A stretch of DNA of 64,000 nt, from contig NZ_BAABHJ010000001.1 of NCBI RefSeq assembly GCF_039542035.1, positions 434,001-498,000 of the forward strand, read 5' to 3'. The translations under genes and the position numbers were made by a program. This DNA comes from Actinoallomurus liliacearum (GTDB lineage Bacteria > Actinomycetota > Actinomycetes > Streptosporangiales > Streptosporangiaceae). This document shows, piece after piece, positions 9,127 through 18,865 of this stretch (within the stretch, counting starts at the first letter, position 1; every line of letters begins with the position of its first letter). A model generated the notes under the pieces. That model saw only the letters and a program-made list of their open reading frames with translations. It made no database searches and had not been told where the DNA came from.

Positions 9127-10536
9127 TCAGGAGCCCGGTGGGCCCCAGGGCCGTCCCCCCGGTCCGGACGTGCCATCGCCGCCGTGCGGACCGTACGGGC
9201 CCGGCGGGCCGTAGGAGCCCGGCGAACCGGAAGGTCCCGGAGGAGCCGGTGGCCCCGGTGGTCCAGGTGGGCCCGATGGGCCCGGCGGGCCGTAGGGGCC
9301 GGCGGGACCGGCGTACGGACCCGGTGCCGAGAACGGGCCCGGCGGCGGTGGGCCGTACGACGCGCCCGGGTGGAGGAATCCCGACTGGCCCTGCCCGGTC
9401 CACGGTGGGACGAGAGGGCGCGGCTGCCGCCCCTGGAACGCCTGCCGGGCCAGGTGCATGAGGTTCAGCAGGTCCTGGCGGCGCCGGTAGAACCACGCCG
9501 GCTCGGCGACGTTCCGCTCGGCCCGCTGGTGCAGCAGGGCCAGCTCCGTCGCGGCGAGCTGGTAGTCGGCCATCGCCCGGCTCGCCCCGGTGCCGCCGGC
9601 CATGCGGGCCCACTGGCGGGCCCGGCGGCGCAGCTTGAGGTTGCCGAGCATGTGAACGTCCTGGGGCGTGACCAGCCCCGTGCCGGCGTACATCGGCAGG
9701 TGCCGCTGGATCAGCCGGACGGTCTGGCGGCGCTCCCAGCGGACGATGACGATCAGCCCGATGAGGATGCAGAAGTCGATGCCGTAGGCGATCATCAGGC
9801 CCTTGAGACCGAACGCGGTGGAGAAGTTCCAAACGCCGTGCAGCAGCATCGCCGTGCAAAGGCCGGCGACGGGCGCCGCGACCCGGGCGGCGCCCCGGTG
9901 CAGCGCGGCGTAGGCGACGCCCAGCCCGGTCATCGAGGTGAACAGCGGGTGCCCGAACGGCGAGACCACGCCGCGCATGATGAACACGGCCTCGAGGTTG
10001 TGCTGGTGGAACGCCCGGATGTAGTACCCGACGTTCTCCATCATCGCGAACCCGAGGGCGACCATCGCGGCGTAGATGATCCCGTCGGTCAGCCCGTCCA
10101 GCTCGTTGCGCCGGAACCACAGGAACCCGAAGAGCACCGCGCCCTTCAGCGACTCCTCGACCAGGGGCGCGCCGACGGAGGCCGTCACCAGCTCCCCACG
10201 CTCGCCGAAGACCGGTTTGGTGAGCAGTTCGTACCCGGCGGTGTTGAGGATCAGCGCGCCGAGGACGGCGACGCCGGCACCCCACATGAAGGCGAACAGC
10301 AGGGCCCGCCACGGCTCGGGCTCGAGCCGGTCCAGGGTCAGGACGAGCGCGATCAGCAGCGGAACGGGCAGGATCGCCAGGACGAACCCGACGATGAACG
10401 GCGCACCGTTCATCGCGTCGAGGCCCAGGACGACGATCGCACAGGCCGACGAGACGACCAGTCCGATGATCAGCCCGACCGGTGCCCGGCCCGGCATGCG
10501 TCCTTCGAGGATCGCCTTAGGATCGACACGCGCCAT
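9127..10536 (-). CDS. PrsW-family intramembrane protease homologue
   Basis: Polytopic membrane protein of 469 residues. PrsW relatives cleave membrane anti-sigma factors in regulated proteolysis. Family motifs are visible: EESLK in the APLVEESLKGAVLFGF helix, MMENVGYY, FGHPLFTSMTG, and the late LLHGVWNFS, which supply the Glu and His residues of the family. Several hydrophobic helices cover residues 20-300. The last 80 residues form a Pro-Gly-rich cytoplasmic-type tail (repeats of GPPGP), low-complexity and probably disordered. The gene starts 16 bases after the end of ctaB in the same direction, so the two are likely co-transcribed. The target anti-sigma factor is unknown. Confidence 0.85.
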   Translation of the reverse strand: MARVDPKAILEGRMPGRAPVGLIIGLVVSSACAIVVLGLDAMNGAPFIVGFVLAILPVPLLIALVLTLDRLEPEPWRALLFAFMWGAGVAVLGALILNTAGYELLTKPVFGERGELVTASVGAPLVEESLKGAVLFGFLWFRRNELDGLTDGIIYAAMVALGFAMMENVGYYIRAFHQHNLEAVFIMRGVVSPFGHPLFTSMTGLGVAYAALHRGAARVAAPVAGLCTAMLLHGVWNFSTAFGLKGLMIAYGIDFCILIGLIVIVRWERRQTVRLIQRHLPMYAGTGLVTPQDVHMLGNLKLRRRARQWARMAGGTGASRAMADYQLAATELALLHQRAERNVAEPAWFYRRRQDLLNLMHLARQAFQGRQPRPLVPPWTGQGQSGFLHPGASYGPPPPGPFSAPGPYAGPAGPYGPPGPSGPPGPPGPPAPPGPSGSPGSYGPPGPYGPHGGDGTSGPGGRPWGPPGS

Positions 10537-10552
10537 GCCGGGAGATTAACCG

Positions 10553-11497
10553 TCAGTGCAGCAGCGGGTCGATCGCCACCGCGAGGAAGAGCAGCGCCAG
10601 GTAGGCGTTGGACAGGTGGAAGTAGCGCATCGGCTTGAGCACCGCGCCGGTGATGCCCGCCCGGATCCGGCCGAGAAGGCGGTAGGCCTCGACGAGGCAG
10701 GCCGCGCCGAGGACGGCCGCGGCGATCGGGTAGAAGATCGTCGTGTGCGCGATCGGCCAGAGCGCGAGGGAGCAGGCCACCGTGACCCAGGTGTAGGCGA
10801 TGACCTCGACGGCGACACGGCGCTCGGTGGCCACGACGGGCAGCATCGGCACGTTGGCGGCCGCGTAGTCCTCGCGGTAGCGCATGGCCAGCGTCCAGGT
10901 GTGCGGCGGCGTCCAGAAGAACACCACGAGGAACAGCACGATCGGGGTCCAGGACACACTGTTCGTGAGGGCGGACCAGCCGATCAGGACCGGCATGCAG
11001 CCGGCGATCCCGCCCCAGACGACGTTCTGCTTGGTGCGCCGTTTCAGCACCAGCGAGTAGACGAAGACGTAGAACAGGATCGCGAACACCGACAGGCCGG
11101 CGGACAGCGGGTTGACGGCGAGGGCGAGGAAGACGGTGGAGGCGATGGCGAGGGTGATCCCGAAGACCAGCGTCTCCTTCGGCGTGACCTGCACCATCGG
11201 CAGGGGCCGACGGCGGGTCCGCCGCATCTTCGCGTCGATGTCGCGGTCGATGTAGCAGTTCAGGGCGTTGGCGCTGCCCGCCGAGAGCATGCCGCCGACG
11301 AGGGTGGCGACGACGGGCCACAGCGGCGGCAGTCCGCCGGCCGCCAGGAACATCACCGGGATCGTCGTGATCAGCAGGAGCTCGATGATCCGCGGCTTGG
11401 TCAGCGCCACGTAGGCGCGCACGAGTGCGCCGAACGGTCGACGGCCGGACGTGGGCGGCGCAGGAGTCCTCGCCGGACGGTTGATGACCACCGTCAC
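10553..11497 (-). CDS. ctaB: Protohaem IX farnesyltransferase (haem O synthase)
   Basis: Integral-membrane prenyltransferase of the UbiA superfamily, 314 residues. It adds a farnesyl group to haem B to make haem O for cytochrome oxidase. The prenyl-diphosphate/Mg motif NALNCYIDRDIDAKMRRTRRRPL is present, followed by the second Asp-rich-type loop and the conserved C-terminal FHLSNAYLALLFLA. About eight or nine transmembrane helices are evident. The start is GTG 11497 with AGGTG a few bases upstream. It is divergent from tkt, a neighbour arrangement common in actinomycetes, and is probably the first gene of an operon with the PrsW-like gene. Confidence 0.95.
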   Translation of the reverse strand: MTVVINRPARTPAPPTSGRRPFGALVRAYVALTKPRIIELLLITTIPVMFLAAGGLPPLWPVVATLVGGMLSAGSANALNCYIDRDIDAKMRRTRRRPLPMVQVTPKETLVFGITLAIASTVFLALAVNPLSAGLSVFAILFYVFVYSLVLKRRTKQNVVWGGIAGCMPVLIGWSALTNSVSWTPIVLFLVVFFWTPPHTWTLAMRYREDYAAANVPMLPVVATERRVAVEVIAYTWVTVACSLALWPIAHTTIFYPIAAAVLGAACLVEAYRLLGRIRAGITGAVLKPMRYFHLSNAYLALLFLAVAIDPLLH

Positions 11498-11855
11498 CGG
11501 ATGTTCACCTGCGCGTTCACGACGTTAAGGGACACTGTGTCTGATCCTCGGATTTCCTGCCGCCAGTCGGCTCTGATCGGGCACCGGCCACGTGGGCTCC
11601 ACCGCGCAATCACTGTAGTGCCGGTCCCCGTGTACCCCGTCACCGGGGTAGGCGCGGCAGATCGGATTAACCGCGGCGTCCATGGGAAATTCGGCACAAG
11701 GTCGCGGCGTTGAGATAGAGGAGCACCCGTCAAAGCGGTGGGAGCGCGGGCGATAGGCTCGCATTCGGGCCCCGGCATGGCCTGGTCATGGGTTCTTTTC
11801 GGCTGGGGTCGGGTCTGGGGACATGACAGAAGTCGAGAGGAGCCTGGAGCGTCTC
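11498..11855. other. Divergent ctaB/tkt intergenic region
   Basis: This 358-bp stretch must hold both promoters. It contains a small perfect inverted repeat at 11633-11650 (TACCCCG, 4-base loop, CGGGGTA). I see no consensus -35/-10 pair that I would defend and no RNA gene. Confidence 0.5.
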
Positions 11856-13976
11856 GTGAGTACGCAATCCGATAAGTCATTCGAGTGGACCGACCTGGAC
11901 CGGCGAGCGGTGGACACCATCCGCGTGCTGGCCATGGACGCGGTGGAGGAGGCGGGTTCCGGTCACCCGGGCACCGCGATGAGCCTCGCCCCCGCGGCCT
12001 ATGTGTTGTTCCAGCGGGTGATGCGCCATGACCCGACCGACCCCGACTGGACCGGTCGCGACAGGTTCGTCCTGTCGGCCGGCCACTCGAGCCTGACCCT
12101 CTACATCCAGCTGTACCTGTCGGGGTACGGCCTCACCGTGGACGACCTGAAGCACCTGCGCAAGTGGGGCAGCCTGACGCCCGGTCACCCGGAGCACGGG
12201 CACACCATCGGCGTGGAGACGACGACCGGGCCGCTCGGCCAGGGTCTCGGCAACGCCGTCGGCATGGCGATGGCGGCGCGCCGCGAGCGCGGCCTGTTCG
12301 ACCCGGAGCCGGCAGTCGGCGACAGCCCGTTCGACCACTACGTCTACTCGATCGTCTCCGACGGTGACATCGAGGAGGGCATCAGCCACGAGGTCAGCTC
12401 GCTCGCGGGCCACCAGAAGCTGGGCAACCTCGTCGTCATCTACGACGACAACCACATCTCGATCGAGGACGACACCAACATCGCCAAGTCCGAGGACGTG
12501 GCGGCTCGGTACGAGGCGTACGGCTGGCACGTCCAGAAGGTCGACTGGACCGCGGACGGCGACTACAAGGAGGACCCCGAGGCGCTGTACCGCGCGCTCG
12601 AGGCCGCCCGCGAGGTGACCGACCGGCCGTCGTTCATCTCGCTGCGCACGATCATCGGCTGGCCGGCGCCGAACAAGCAGAACACCGGCAAGATCCACGG
12701 CTCGGCGCTCGGCGCCGACGAGGTCGCCGCCACCAAGCGGGTCCTCGGCTGGGACCCGGAGCAGACCTTCGAGGTCCCGGAGGACGTGCTCGAGCACGCC
12801 CGCGAGGTCGTCGACCGGGGTCGCGCGGCGCACGCCGCGTGGGACAAGCCGTACGAGGCGTGGCGGGCGGCCAACCCCGAGCGCGCCGCGGAGTTCGACC
12901 GGATCCGCGCGCGGCGGCTGCCGGACGGCTGGACCGCCAAGCTGCCGGAGTTCCCGGCGGGCAAGGACCTGGCGACCCGCGCCGCCTCCGGCGAGGTGCT
13001 GAGCGCCATCGGCCCGGTGCTGCCGGAGCTGTGGGGCGGCTCGGCCGACCTCGCGGAGAGCAACAACACGACGATGAAGGGCGAGCCGTCCTTCATCCCC
13101 GACGAGTACCAGACCAAGTCGTTCCCCGGCGACCGCTACGGCCGGACCCTGCACTTCGGCATCCGTGAGCACGGCATGGGCGCCATCATGAACGGCATCG
13201 CGCTGCACGGCGGCACCCGCCCGTACGGCGGCACGTTCCTGGTGTTCAGCGACTACATGCGCCCGTCGGTACGGCTCGCCGCGCTGATGAAGCTGCCGGT
13301 GACCTACGTCTGGACGCACGACTCGATCGGCCTGGGCGAGGACGGCCCGACCCACCAGCCCGTCGAGCACCTGTGGGCGCTGCGCGCCATCCCCGGCCTC
13401 GACCTCGTCCGGCCGGCGGACGCCAACGAGACCGCGGTGGCGTGGCGGACGGTCCTGGAGCACACCGACCGGCCCGCGGGCCTGGCGCTGACTCGCCAGA
13501 AGGTCCCGACGTTCGACCGCGAGGAGTACGGCTCCGCGGAGGGCACCGCCAAGGGCGGGTACGTCCTGGCCGACGCCTCGAACGGGCAGCCGGAGGTCAT
13601 CCTCATCGCCACCGGCAGCGAGGTGCAGATCGCCGTCGAGGCCCGCAAGGTCCTCGAGGAGGAGGGCACGCCGACGCGTGTCGTCTCGATGCCCTGCGTC
13701 GAGTGGTTCGAGGAGCAGGACGACGCCTACAAGCAGCAGGTGCTGCCCCCGGCCGTGCGCGCCCGGGTGTCCGTCGAGGCCGGCATCGCGCTCGGCTGGC
13801 GCGGCTACGTCGGCGAGGCCGGCGAGAGCGTGAGCCTCGAGCACTACGGCGCCTCCGCCGACTACAAGACGCTGTACCAGCAGTTCGGCTTCACCGCCGA
13901 CCGGGTCGTGGCGGCCGCGCGCGCCAGCCTCACGAAGGCGAACGCCGGCGGCCGGGGTTCGACGACCGGCAACTGA
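11856..13976 (+). CDS. tkt: Transketolase
   Basis: Thiamine-diphosphate enzyme of the non-oxidative pentose phosphate pathway, moving two-carbon ketol units between sugar phosphates. The TPP-binding GDGDIEEG-type motif appears as SDGDIEEGISHE, the N-terminal SGHPGTAMSLAP and the Pyr-domain HDSIGLGEDGPTHQPVEHL are typical. I take GTG 11856 as the start (VSTQSDKSFEWTDLDRRAVDTI), which matches the normal family N-terminus and gives 706 residues. ATG 11823 would add 11 residues. It is followed after nine bases by tal with a GAGGAGA ribosome site overlapping the tkt stop, so the two form one operon. Confidence 0.96.
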   Translation: MSTQSDKSFEWTDLDRRAVDTIRVLAMDAVEEAGSGHPGTAMSLAPAAYVLFQRVMRHDPTDPDWTGRDRFVLSAGHSSLTLYIQLYLSGYGLTVDDLKHLRKWGSLTPGHPEHGHTIGVETTTGPLGQGLGNAVGMAMAARRERGLFDPEPAVGDSPFDHYVYSIVSDGDIEEGISHEVSSLAGHQKLGNLVVIYDDNHISIEDDTNIAKSEDVAARYEAYGWHVQKVDWTADGDYKEDPEALYRALEAAREVTDRPSFISLRTIIGWPAPNKQNTGKIHGSALGADEVAATKRVLGWDPEQTFEVPEDVLEHAREVVDRGRAAHAAWDKPYEAWRAANPERAAEFDRIRARRLPDGWTAKLPEFPAGKDLATRAASGEVLSAIGPVLPELWGGSADLAESNNTTMKGEPSFIPDEYQTKSFPGDRYGRTLHFGIREHGMGAIMNGIALHGGTRPYGGTFLVFSDYMRPSVRLAALMKLPVTYVWTHDSIGLGEDGPTHQPVEHLWALRAIPGLDLVRPADANETAVAWRTVLEHTDRPAGLALTRQKVPTFDREEYGSAEGTAKGGYVLADASNGQPEVILIATGSEVQIAVEARKVLEEEGTPTRVVSMPCVEWFEEQDDAYKQQVLPPAVRARVSVEAGIALGWRGYVGEAGESVSLEHYGASADYKTLYQQFGFTADRVVAAARASLTKANAGGRGSTTGN

Positions 13977-13984
13977 GGAGAGAC

Positions 13985-15079
13985 ATGAGCGACATCCTGA
14001 AGAAGCTCTCTGCCGAGGGCGTGTCCATCTGGCTGGACGACATCAGCCGGGAGCGCCTGCGGACGGGCAACCTCGAGTCCCTGATCCGCGACAAGTCCGT
14101 CGTGGGCGTGACCTCGAACCCCACGATCTTCTCCAAGGCGCTGAGCCAGGGCTCGGCGTACGACGAGCAGGTTCGTGATCTGGCCGTCCGCGGCGTCGAC
14201 GTCGAGGAGGCCGTCCGGTCCATCACGACGTACGACATCCGCTGGGCCGCCGACGTGCTGCGTCCCGTCTACGACCGCACCGAGGGCCTCGACGGCCGGG
14301 TGTCGATCGAGGTGGACCCGCGCCTGGCGCACGAGACCGAGAAGACCGTCGCCGAGGCCAAGGCGCTGTGGTGGCTGGTCGACCGGCCGAACACCATGAT
14401 CAAGATTCCGGCGACCCTCGCGGGCCTGCCGGCGATCACCGAGACCCTGGCGCAGGGCATCAGCGTGAACGTGACGCTGATCTTCTCGCTGGAGCGCTAC
14501 GGCCAGGTCATCGACGCCTTCTTCGAGGGTCTGGAGAAGGCCCGGGCCAACGGTCACGACCTGTCGAAGATCGCGTCGGTCGCGTCGTTCTTCGTCAGCC
14601 GCGTCGACACCGAGATCGACAAGCGTCTCGACAAGGCCGGCCGCTCCGACCTGGCCGGCAAGGCGGGCATCGCCAACGCCCGGCTGGCGTACGCGCTGTA
14701 CGAGGAGAAGTTCGGCACCGACCGGTGGAAGGCGCTCAAGGACGCGGGCGCCCGCGTCCAGCGTCCCCTGTGGGCGTCGACGGGCGTGAAGAACCCGGAC
14801 TACTCCGACACGATGTACGTCGACCAGCTCGTCGCCCCGGACACGGTCAACACCATGCCCGAGCCGACGCTCGACGCCACCGCCGACCACGGCGAGATCA
14901 CCGGCGACACGATCCACTCCTACGACGACGCGCGGGCGCACATGGCCGCGCTCAAGGAGGCCGGCGTCGACTACGACGACGTCGTCCGGGTCCTCGAGGA
15001 GGAGGGCGTCGAGAAGTTCGAGGCGTCCTGGACCGAGCTGCTCGACACGATCAAGGGCGAGCTGCGCGACAAGGCCTGA
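13985..15079 (+). CDS. tal: Transaldolase
   Basis: Pentose phosphate enzyme of 364 residues that transfers a dihydroxyacetone unit between sedoheptulose 7-phosphate and glyceraldehyde 3-phosphate. The Schiff-base Lys is in NTMIKIPAT; the TSNPTIFSKAL, TLIFSLERY and ASFFVSRVD segments are characteristic of the longer actinobacterial/cyanobacterial type. Start ATG 13985 has GAGGAGA immediately upstream, overlapping the tkt stop. A strong hairpin follows the gene, so the tkt-tal unit ends here and pgi has its own promoter or depends on read-through. Confidence 0.96.
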   Translation: MSDILKKLSAEGVSIWLDDISRERLRTGNLESLIRDKSVVGVTSNPTIFSKALSQGSAYDEQVRDLAVRGVDVEEAVRSITTYDIRWAADVLRPVYDRTEGLDGRVSIEVDPRLAHETEKTVAEAKALWWLVDRPNTMIKIPATLAGLPAITETLAQGISVNVTLIFSLERYGQVIDAFFEGLEKARANGHDLSKIASVASFFVSRVDTEIDKRLDKAGRSDLAGKAGIANARLAYALYEEKFGTDRWKALKDAGARVQRPLWASTGVKNPDYSDTMYVDQLVAPDTVNTMPEPTLDATADHGEITGDTIHSYDDARAHMAALKEAGVDYDDVVRVLEEEGVEKFEASWTELLDTIKGELRDKA

Positions 15080-15094
15080 CCGCCGGTACGTGAT

Positions 15095-15143
15095 ACGTGC
15101 CCGGCCGGTCCCCGCCATGCGGCGGGTGACCGGCCGGGCACGT
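15095..15143 (+). terminator. Terminator after tal
   Basis: Long GC-rich hairpin with arms ACGTGCCCGGCCGGTC and GACCGGCCGGGCACGT, extended inward by CCCGCC/GGCGGG with one bulge. It begins 15 bases after the tal stop. Confidence 0.75.
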
Positions 15144-15325
15144 TCCGTTATGAGCGCGTACTGTGAGTGACACGCGCCGGGCCGGGTATTGCCGGACGCG
15201 AGAAGCGAATCAGGACACGTCACGGCCCGCGTGGCGCGCCGGCGCACGCGGCAGGAGGGACTGCGACCCACCGGCGGGCGGCCGCCGCGCGGGGCGTGGC
15301 GGACGCATCGGGGCCAGGAGACGCC

Positions 15326-16948
15326 GTGACCTTGCGAGTGACCGCCGGACGCACGTCCGTGACCGTCCAGGACGACGCCGTCGCGCACACCGACGAGGCG
15401 CTGGGGCGTCTCACGTATGACGGGGTGCCGGCGGCGCTCATGGCCAAGAACGCCAGCCTCTGGGGGCCCGACGCGACGGGCCGGGCGGCCGGGCGGCTCG
15501 GATGGGTCGACGCGCCGGAGACGTCCCGCCGCCTGCTCCCCGAGCTGACCGAGGCCGCGGACCGGTTCGCGGATCTGGACCACGTCGTGCTCGCGGGCAC
15601 CGGCGGTTCCGCGCGCGCCGCCGAGCTCATCGCCGGCGCGGGCGGCGCCGACCTGACCGTCCTCGACGGCACCGATCCGCACGAGGTGCGCCGCGCGCTG
15701 GACGACCGGCTGGACCGCACGGTCCTGGTCGTGTCGAGCAAGAGCGGCCGTACCCTCGAGGCCGACGTGCTCCGGCGGATCTTCGAGCACGCGTTCCAGG
15801 CGGCGGGCGCCGACCCGGCGGACCGCATCGTCGTGGTCACCGACCCGGGCTCGCCGCTGGAGGCCACGGCCAAGGAGACCGGCTACCGGGTGGTCCTGTC
15901 CGATCCGGAGGTGAACGGGCGGTTCGCGGCGCTGTCGGCGTCCGGGCTGCTCCCGGCGGCGCTGTGCGGCGTGGACGTCGAGCGGTTGCTCGACGAGGCC
16001 GCGGCGATCGTGCCCGCGCTCCGGCTGCCGTACGACAACCCGGGTCTGACGCTGGGCGCGGCGCTCGGCGCGGCCGCGTCCCGCGGCAGGGACAAGCTCG
16101 TCATCACCGACGGCGGCTCGGGGATCCCCGGGCTCGCGGGTTGGGTCGAGCAGTTGGTCGCCGCGGCGACGGGCAAGGACGGCAAGGGCATCGTCCCGGT
16201 CGTCGTCGAGGGTCCGGCCACGCAGAGGGCCCGCCCGGGTGGTGATCTGCTGTCCCTGACCCTGGGCGGGCGGAGCGCCGGCGCCGGGTTGGCGGTGGCC
16301 GGCCCGCTCGGCGCGCAGATCGCGCTCTGGCAGTTCGCCGTGGCCGTCGCCGCCCGGGTCGTCGGCGTCGATCCGTTCGACGAGCCGGCGCTGCGCGAGT
16401 CCCGGGCCGCGGCGGCGTCGCTGCTCCGCGGTTCGGAGGACGGCGCCGCCCCCACTCTGATCGCCGGAGAGCCCGCGCTGGTGGACGGCGACGTCGAGGT
16501 GCACGGCGCCGCCGAGCTGTTCCACGGCGTCAAGGACCTGCGCGGCGCTCTCGACGCGGTGATCCGCGCGGTCCCCGACCGAGGCCATCTCGCCGTCGTC
16601 GCCCACCTGGACCGCGTCGGGGACGCGGCCGCCGAGCGCCTGCGGCCGCTGCTCGCCCGCCGGCTGCGCGGCGCTCCGGTCGGCTTCGGATGGGGCGCCC
16701 GGAGCCTGCACTCGACCGGTCAGGCGCACAAGGACGGCCCTCCGGGCGGAGTCGTCCTGCAGCTCACCGGCGCGGCGCGGGAGGACGTGCCCGTGCCCGG
16801 CCGGCCGTACGGGCTGACGGCCCTGCAGCTCGCCCAGGCGTTCGGCGATCTACGGACGCTGCGCTCTCGCGGCCGCACGGCCGTACGCCTGCACCTACGG
16901 AACCGCGCCGCGGGCCTCGCCCAGTTGGAGAGCGCCCTCGGCGACTGA
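15326..16948 (+). CDS. pgi: Glucose-6-phosphate isomerase
   Basis: SIS-fold isomerase interconverting glucose 6-phosphate and fructose 6-phosphate, 540 residues, close to the actinobacterial tal-tkt-linked form. The first sugar-phosphate-binding domain shows HVVLAGTGGSARAAEL and VVSSKSGRTLEADVL; the second shows LTLGAALGAAASRGRDKLVI; the C-terminus has SLHSTGQAHKDGPPGGVVLQ. Start GTG 15326 is preceded by CCAGGAG at 15314-15320; the frame is open further upstream but that part has no family resemblance. It stands between tkt-tal and zwf-opcA-pgl. Confidence 0.93.
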   Translation: MTLRVTAGRTSVTVQDDAVAHTDEALGRLTYDGVPAALMAKNASLWGPDATGRAAGRLGWVDAPETSRRLLPELTEAADRFADLDHVVLAGTGGSARAAELIAGAGGADLTVLDGTDPHEVRRALDDRLDRTVLVVSSKSGRTLEADVLRRIFEHAFQAAGADPADRIVVVTDPGSPLEATAKETGYRVVLSDPEVNGRFAALSASGLLPAALCGVDVERLLDEAAAIVPALRLPYDNPGLTLGAALGAAASRGRDKLVITDGGSGIPGLAGWVEQLVAAATGKDGKGIVPVVVEGPATQRARPGGDLLSLTLGGRSAGAGLAVAGPLGAQIALWQFAVAVAARVVGVDPFDEPALRESRAAAASLLRGSEDGAAPTLIAGEPALVDGDVEVHGAAELFHGVKDLRGALDAVIRAVPDRGHLAVVAHLDRVGDAAAERLRPLLARRLRGAPVGFGWGARSLHSTGQAHKDGPPGGVVLQLTGAAREDVPVPGRPYGLTALQLAQAFGDLRTLRSRGRTAVRLHLRNRAAGLAQLESALGD

Positions 16949-17329
16949 CGGGGAGCCCGGCGTGCGATCCTGGGACCTACCGGGGGTTCGCCGGGTCATC
17001 GGGGTCTTTCCGGCGTCTCCGGGGACGATCGAAGTATCGTGCCATTTCGGTTCACCGAGCCTTCGGCGGAGAATGAAGCAGTCGAGGAGCCGAATACGGA
17101 CTGTGTAGATCCTCCGGTGACGGGAAGATCGCGCACCGTGCGAGGGTTACCGAAGGTGGCCGTCGCCTCGCCAGCGTGCGGATGATCGGCCCGAAACGAG
17201 AGAATACGAACGCCGAGCGGCCCACCGCCCGGCCGGAGCGCCGCCAGGCGCGCCACTAGGAAGGACGGGGAAGTTGGGCATGAGATGGCCCTCCGGGACA
17301 CATGAAGCCCACGGAAACGGAGATACGCG
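16949..17329 (+). other. pgi-zwf intergenic region
   Basis: This 381-bp region should contain the zwf promoter. A weak inverted repeat ACGAT-N6-ATCGT lies at 17025-17040. I find no clear promoter pair, riboswitch or small ORF with a good ribosome site. Confidence 0.45.
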
Positions 17330-18865
17330 ATGAACACGGGTCAACAGCCACCGAACCCGCTTCGCGACCCCCGGGACAAGCGGCTGCCGCGGGTGGCCGG
17401 GCCGTGCGTGCTCGTGCTGTTCGGCGTCACCGGTGATCTGTCCCGCAAGAAGCTGCTGCCCGCCATCTACGACCTGGCCAATCGCGGCCTGCTGCCGCCG
17501 GGCTTCTCGCTGGTCGGCTTCGCCCGCCGCGACTGGGAGCATCAGGACTTCCGCCAGCTCGCGCACGACGCCGTGAAGGAGCACGCCCGCACGCCGTTCC
17601 GCGAGGACGTCTGGAACCAGCTCGCCGAGGGCATCCACTTCGTGCCCGGCACGTTCGACGACCCGGGCGCGTTCGAGACGCTCGCGATGGCGGTCAAGGA
17701 GCTGGACGAGCAGCGCGGCACCGGCGGCAACTACGCCTTCTACCTGTCGATCCCGCCGAAGTTCTTCCAGGAGGTCGTCCAGCAGCTGCAGGCCAGCGGC
17801 CTGTCGCAGCCGTCGGAGGGCTCCTGGCGCCGGGTCGTCATCGAGAAGCCCTTCGGCCACGACCTGGCCAGCGCGCAGGAGCTCAACGGCATCCTGCACG
17901 AGGTCTTCCCCGAGGAGTCGATCTTCCGGATCGACCATTACCTCGGCAAGGAGACGGTGCAGAACATCCTGGCGCTGCGCTTCGCCAACAACCTGTTCGA
18001 GCCGATCTGGAACCGCTCCTACGTCGACCACGTGCAGATCACGATGGCCGAGGACATCGGCATCGGCGGCCGCGCCGGTTACTTCGACGGCGTCGGCACC
18101 GCGCGTGACGTGATCCAGAACCACCTGCTGCAGCTTCTGGCGCTGACCGCGATGGAAGAGCCGGTGTCGTTCGCGGCCGAGTCCGTCCGCGCGGAGAAGG
18201 CCAAGGTCCTGTCCGCCGTGCGGCTGCCCAAGGACCTGGGCGCCAACACCGTGCGCGGGCAGTACGCCGCCGGCTGGCAGGGCGGCGTCAAGGTGCGCGG
18301 CTACCACGAGGAGGAGGGCATCCCGCCGAACTCCCGTACCGACACCTACGCCGCCGTCCGGGTGGACGTCGACACGCGCCGCTGGGCGGGCGTGCCGTTC
18401 TACCTGCGGACCGGCAAGCGGCTGGCGCGGCGCGCCACCGAGGTCGCGCTGGTGTTCCAGCGCGCCCCGCACCTGCCGTTCGCCGCGACGGACACCGAGG
18501 AGCTCGGCCAGAACGCCCTGGTCATCCGCGTGCAGCCGGACGAGGGCGTCACCATGCGGTTCGGCTCGAAGGTCCCCGGCACCTCGATGGAGGTCCGGGA
18601 CGTCAACATGGACTTCGACTACGGCGAGTCGTTCACCGAGTCCTCCCCCGAGGCGTACGAGCGGCTGCTGCTCGACGTGCTGATCGGCGACCCGCCGCTG
18701 TTCCCCCGGCAGGAGGAGGTCGAGCTCTCCTGGGAGATCCTCGACCCGATCGAGGAGTACTGGGACAAGCACGGCAAGCCCGAGCTGTACAAGGCGGGCA
18801 GCTGGGGGCCGAAGGCTGCGGACGAGATGATGGCCCGCGACGGCCGGGCGTGGAGGCGGCTCTAG
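17330..18865 (+). CDS. zwf: Glucose-6-phosphate 1-dehydrogenase
   Basis: First enzyme of the oxidative pentose phosphate pathway, making NADPH and 6-phosphogluconolactone; 511 residues. The NADP motif GVTGDLSRKKLLPAIYDLA and the substrate motif RIDHYLGKE with its catalytic His region are present. ATG 17330 is preceded by ACGGAGA. The stop codon TAG abuts the ATG of opcA without a gap, so the two are translationally linked. In actinobacteria OpcA is needed for assembly or activity of this enzyme, which fits the pairing. Confidence 0.97.
   Translation: MNTGQQPPNPLRDPRDKRLPRVAGPCVLVLFGVTGDLSRKKLLPAIYDLANRGLLPPGFSLVGFARRDWEHQDFRQLAHDAVKEHARTPFREDVWNQLAEGIHFVPGTFDDPGAFETLAMAVKELDEQRGTGGNYAFYLSIPPKFFQEVVQQLQASGLSQPSEGSWRRVVIEKPFGHDLASAQELNGILHEVFPEESIFRIDHYLGKETVQNILALRFANNLFEPIWNRSYVDHVQITMAEDIGIGGRAGYFDGVGTARDVIQNHLLQLLALTAMEEPVSFAAESVRAEKAKVLSAVRLPKDLGANTVRGQYAAGWQGGVKVRGYHEEEGIPPNSRTDTYAAVRVDVDTRRWAGVPFYLRTGKRLARRATEVALVFQRAPHLPFAATDTEELGQNALVIRVQPDEGVTMRFGSKVPGTSMEVRDVNMDFDYGESFTESSPEAYERLLLDVLIGDPPLFPRQEEVELSWEILDPIEEYWDKHGKPELYKAGSWGPKAADEMMARDGRAWRRL

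Noticed and set aside
11633..11650. Inverted repeat TACCCCG/CGGGGTA in the ctaB-tkt gap as an operator
   Set aside because: Short, GC-rich dyads are common here and nothing else supports it.
13862..16729. Long minus-strand ORF of 955 codons across tal and pgi
   Set aside because: Antisense shadow of two well-identified plus-strand genes; no ribosome site or domain.
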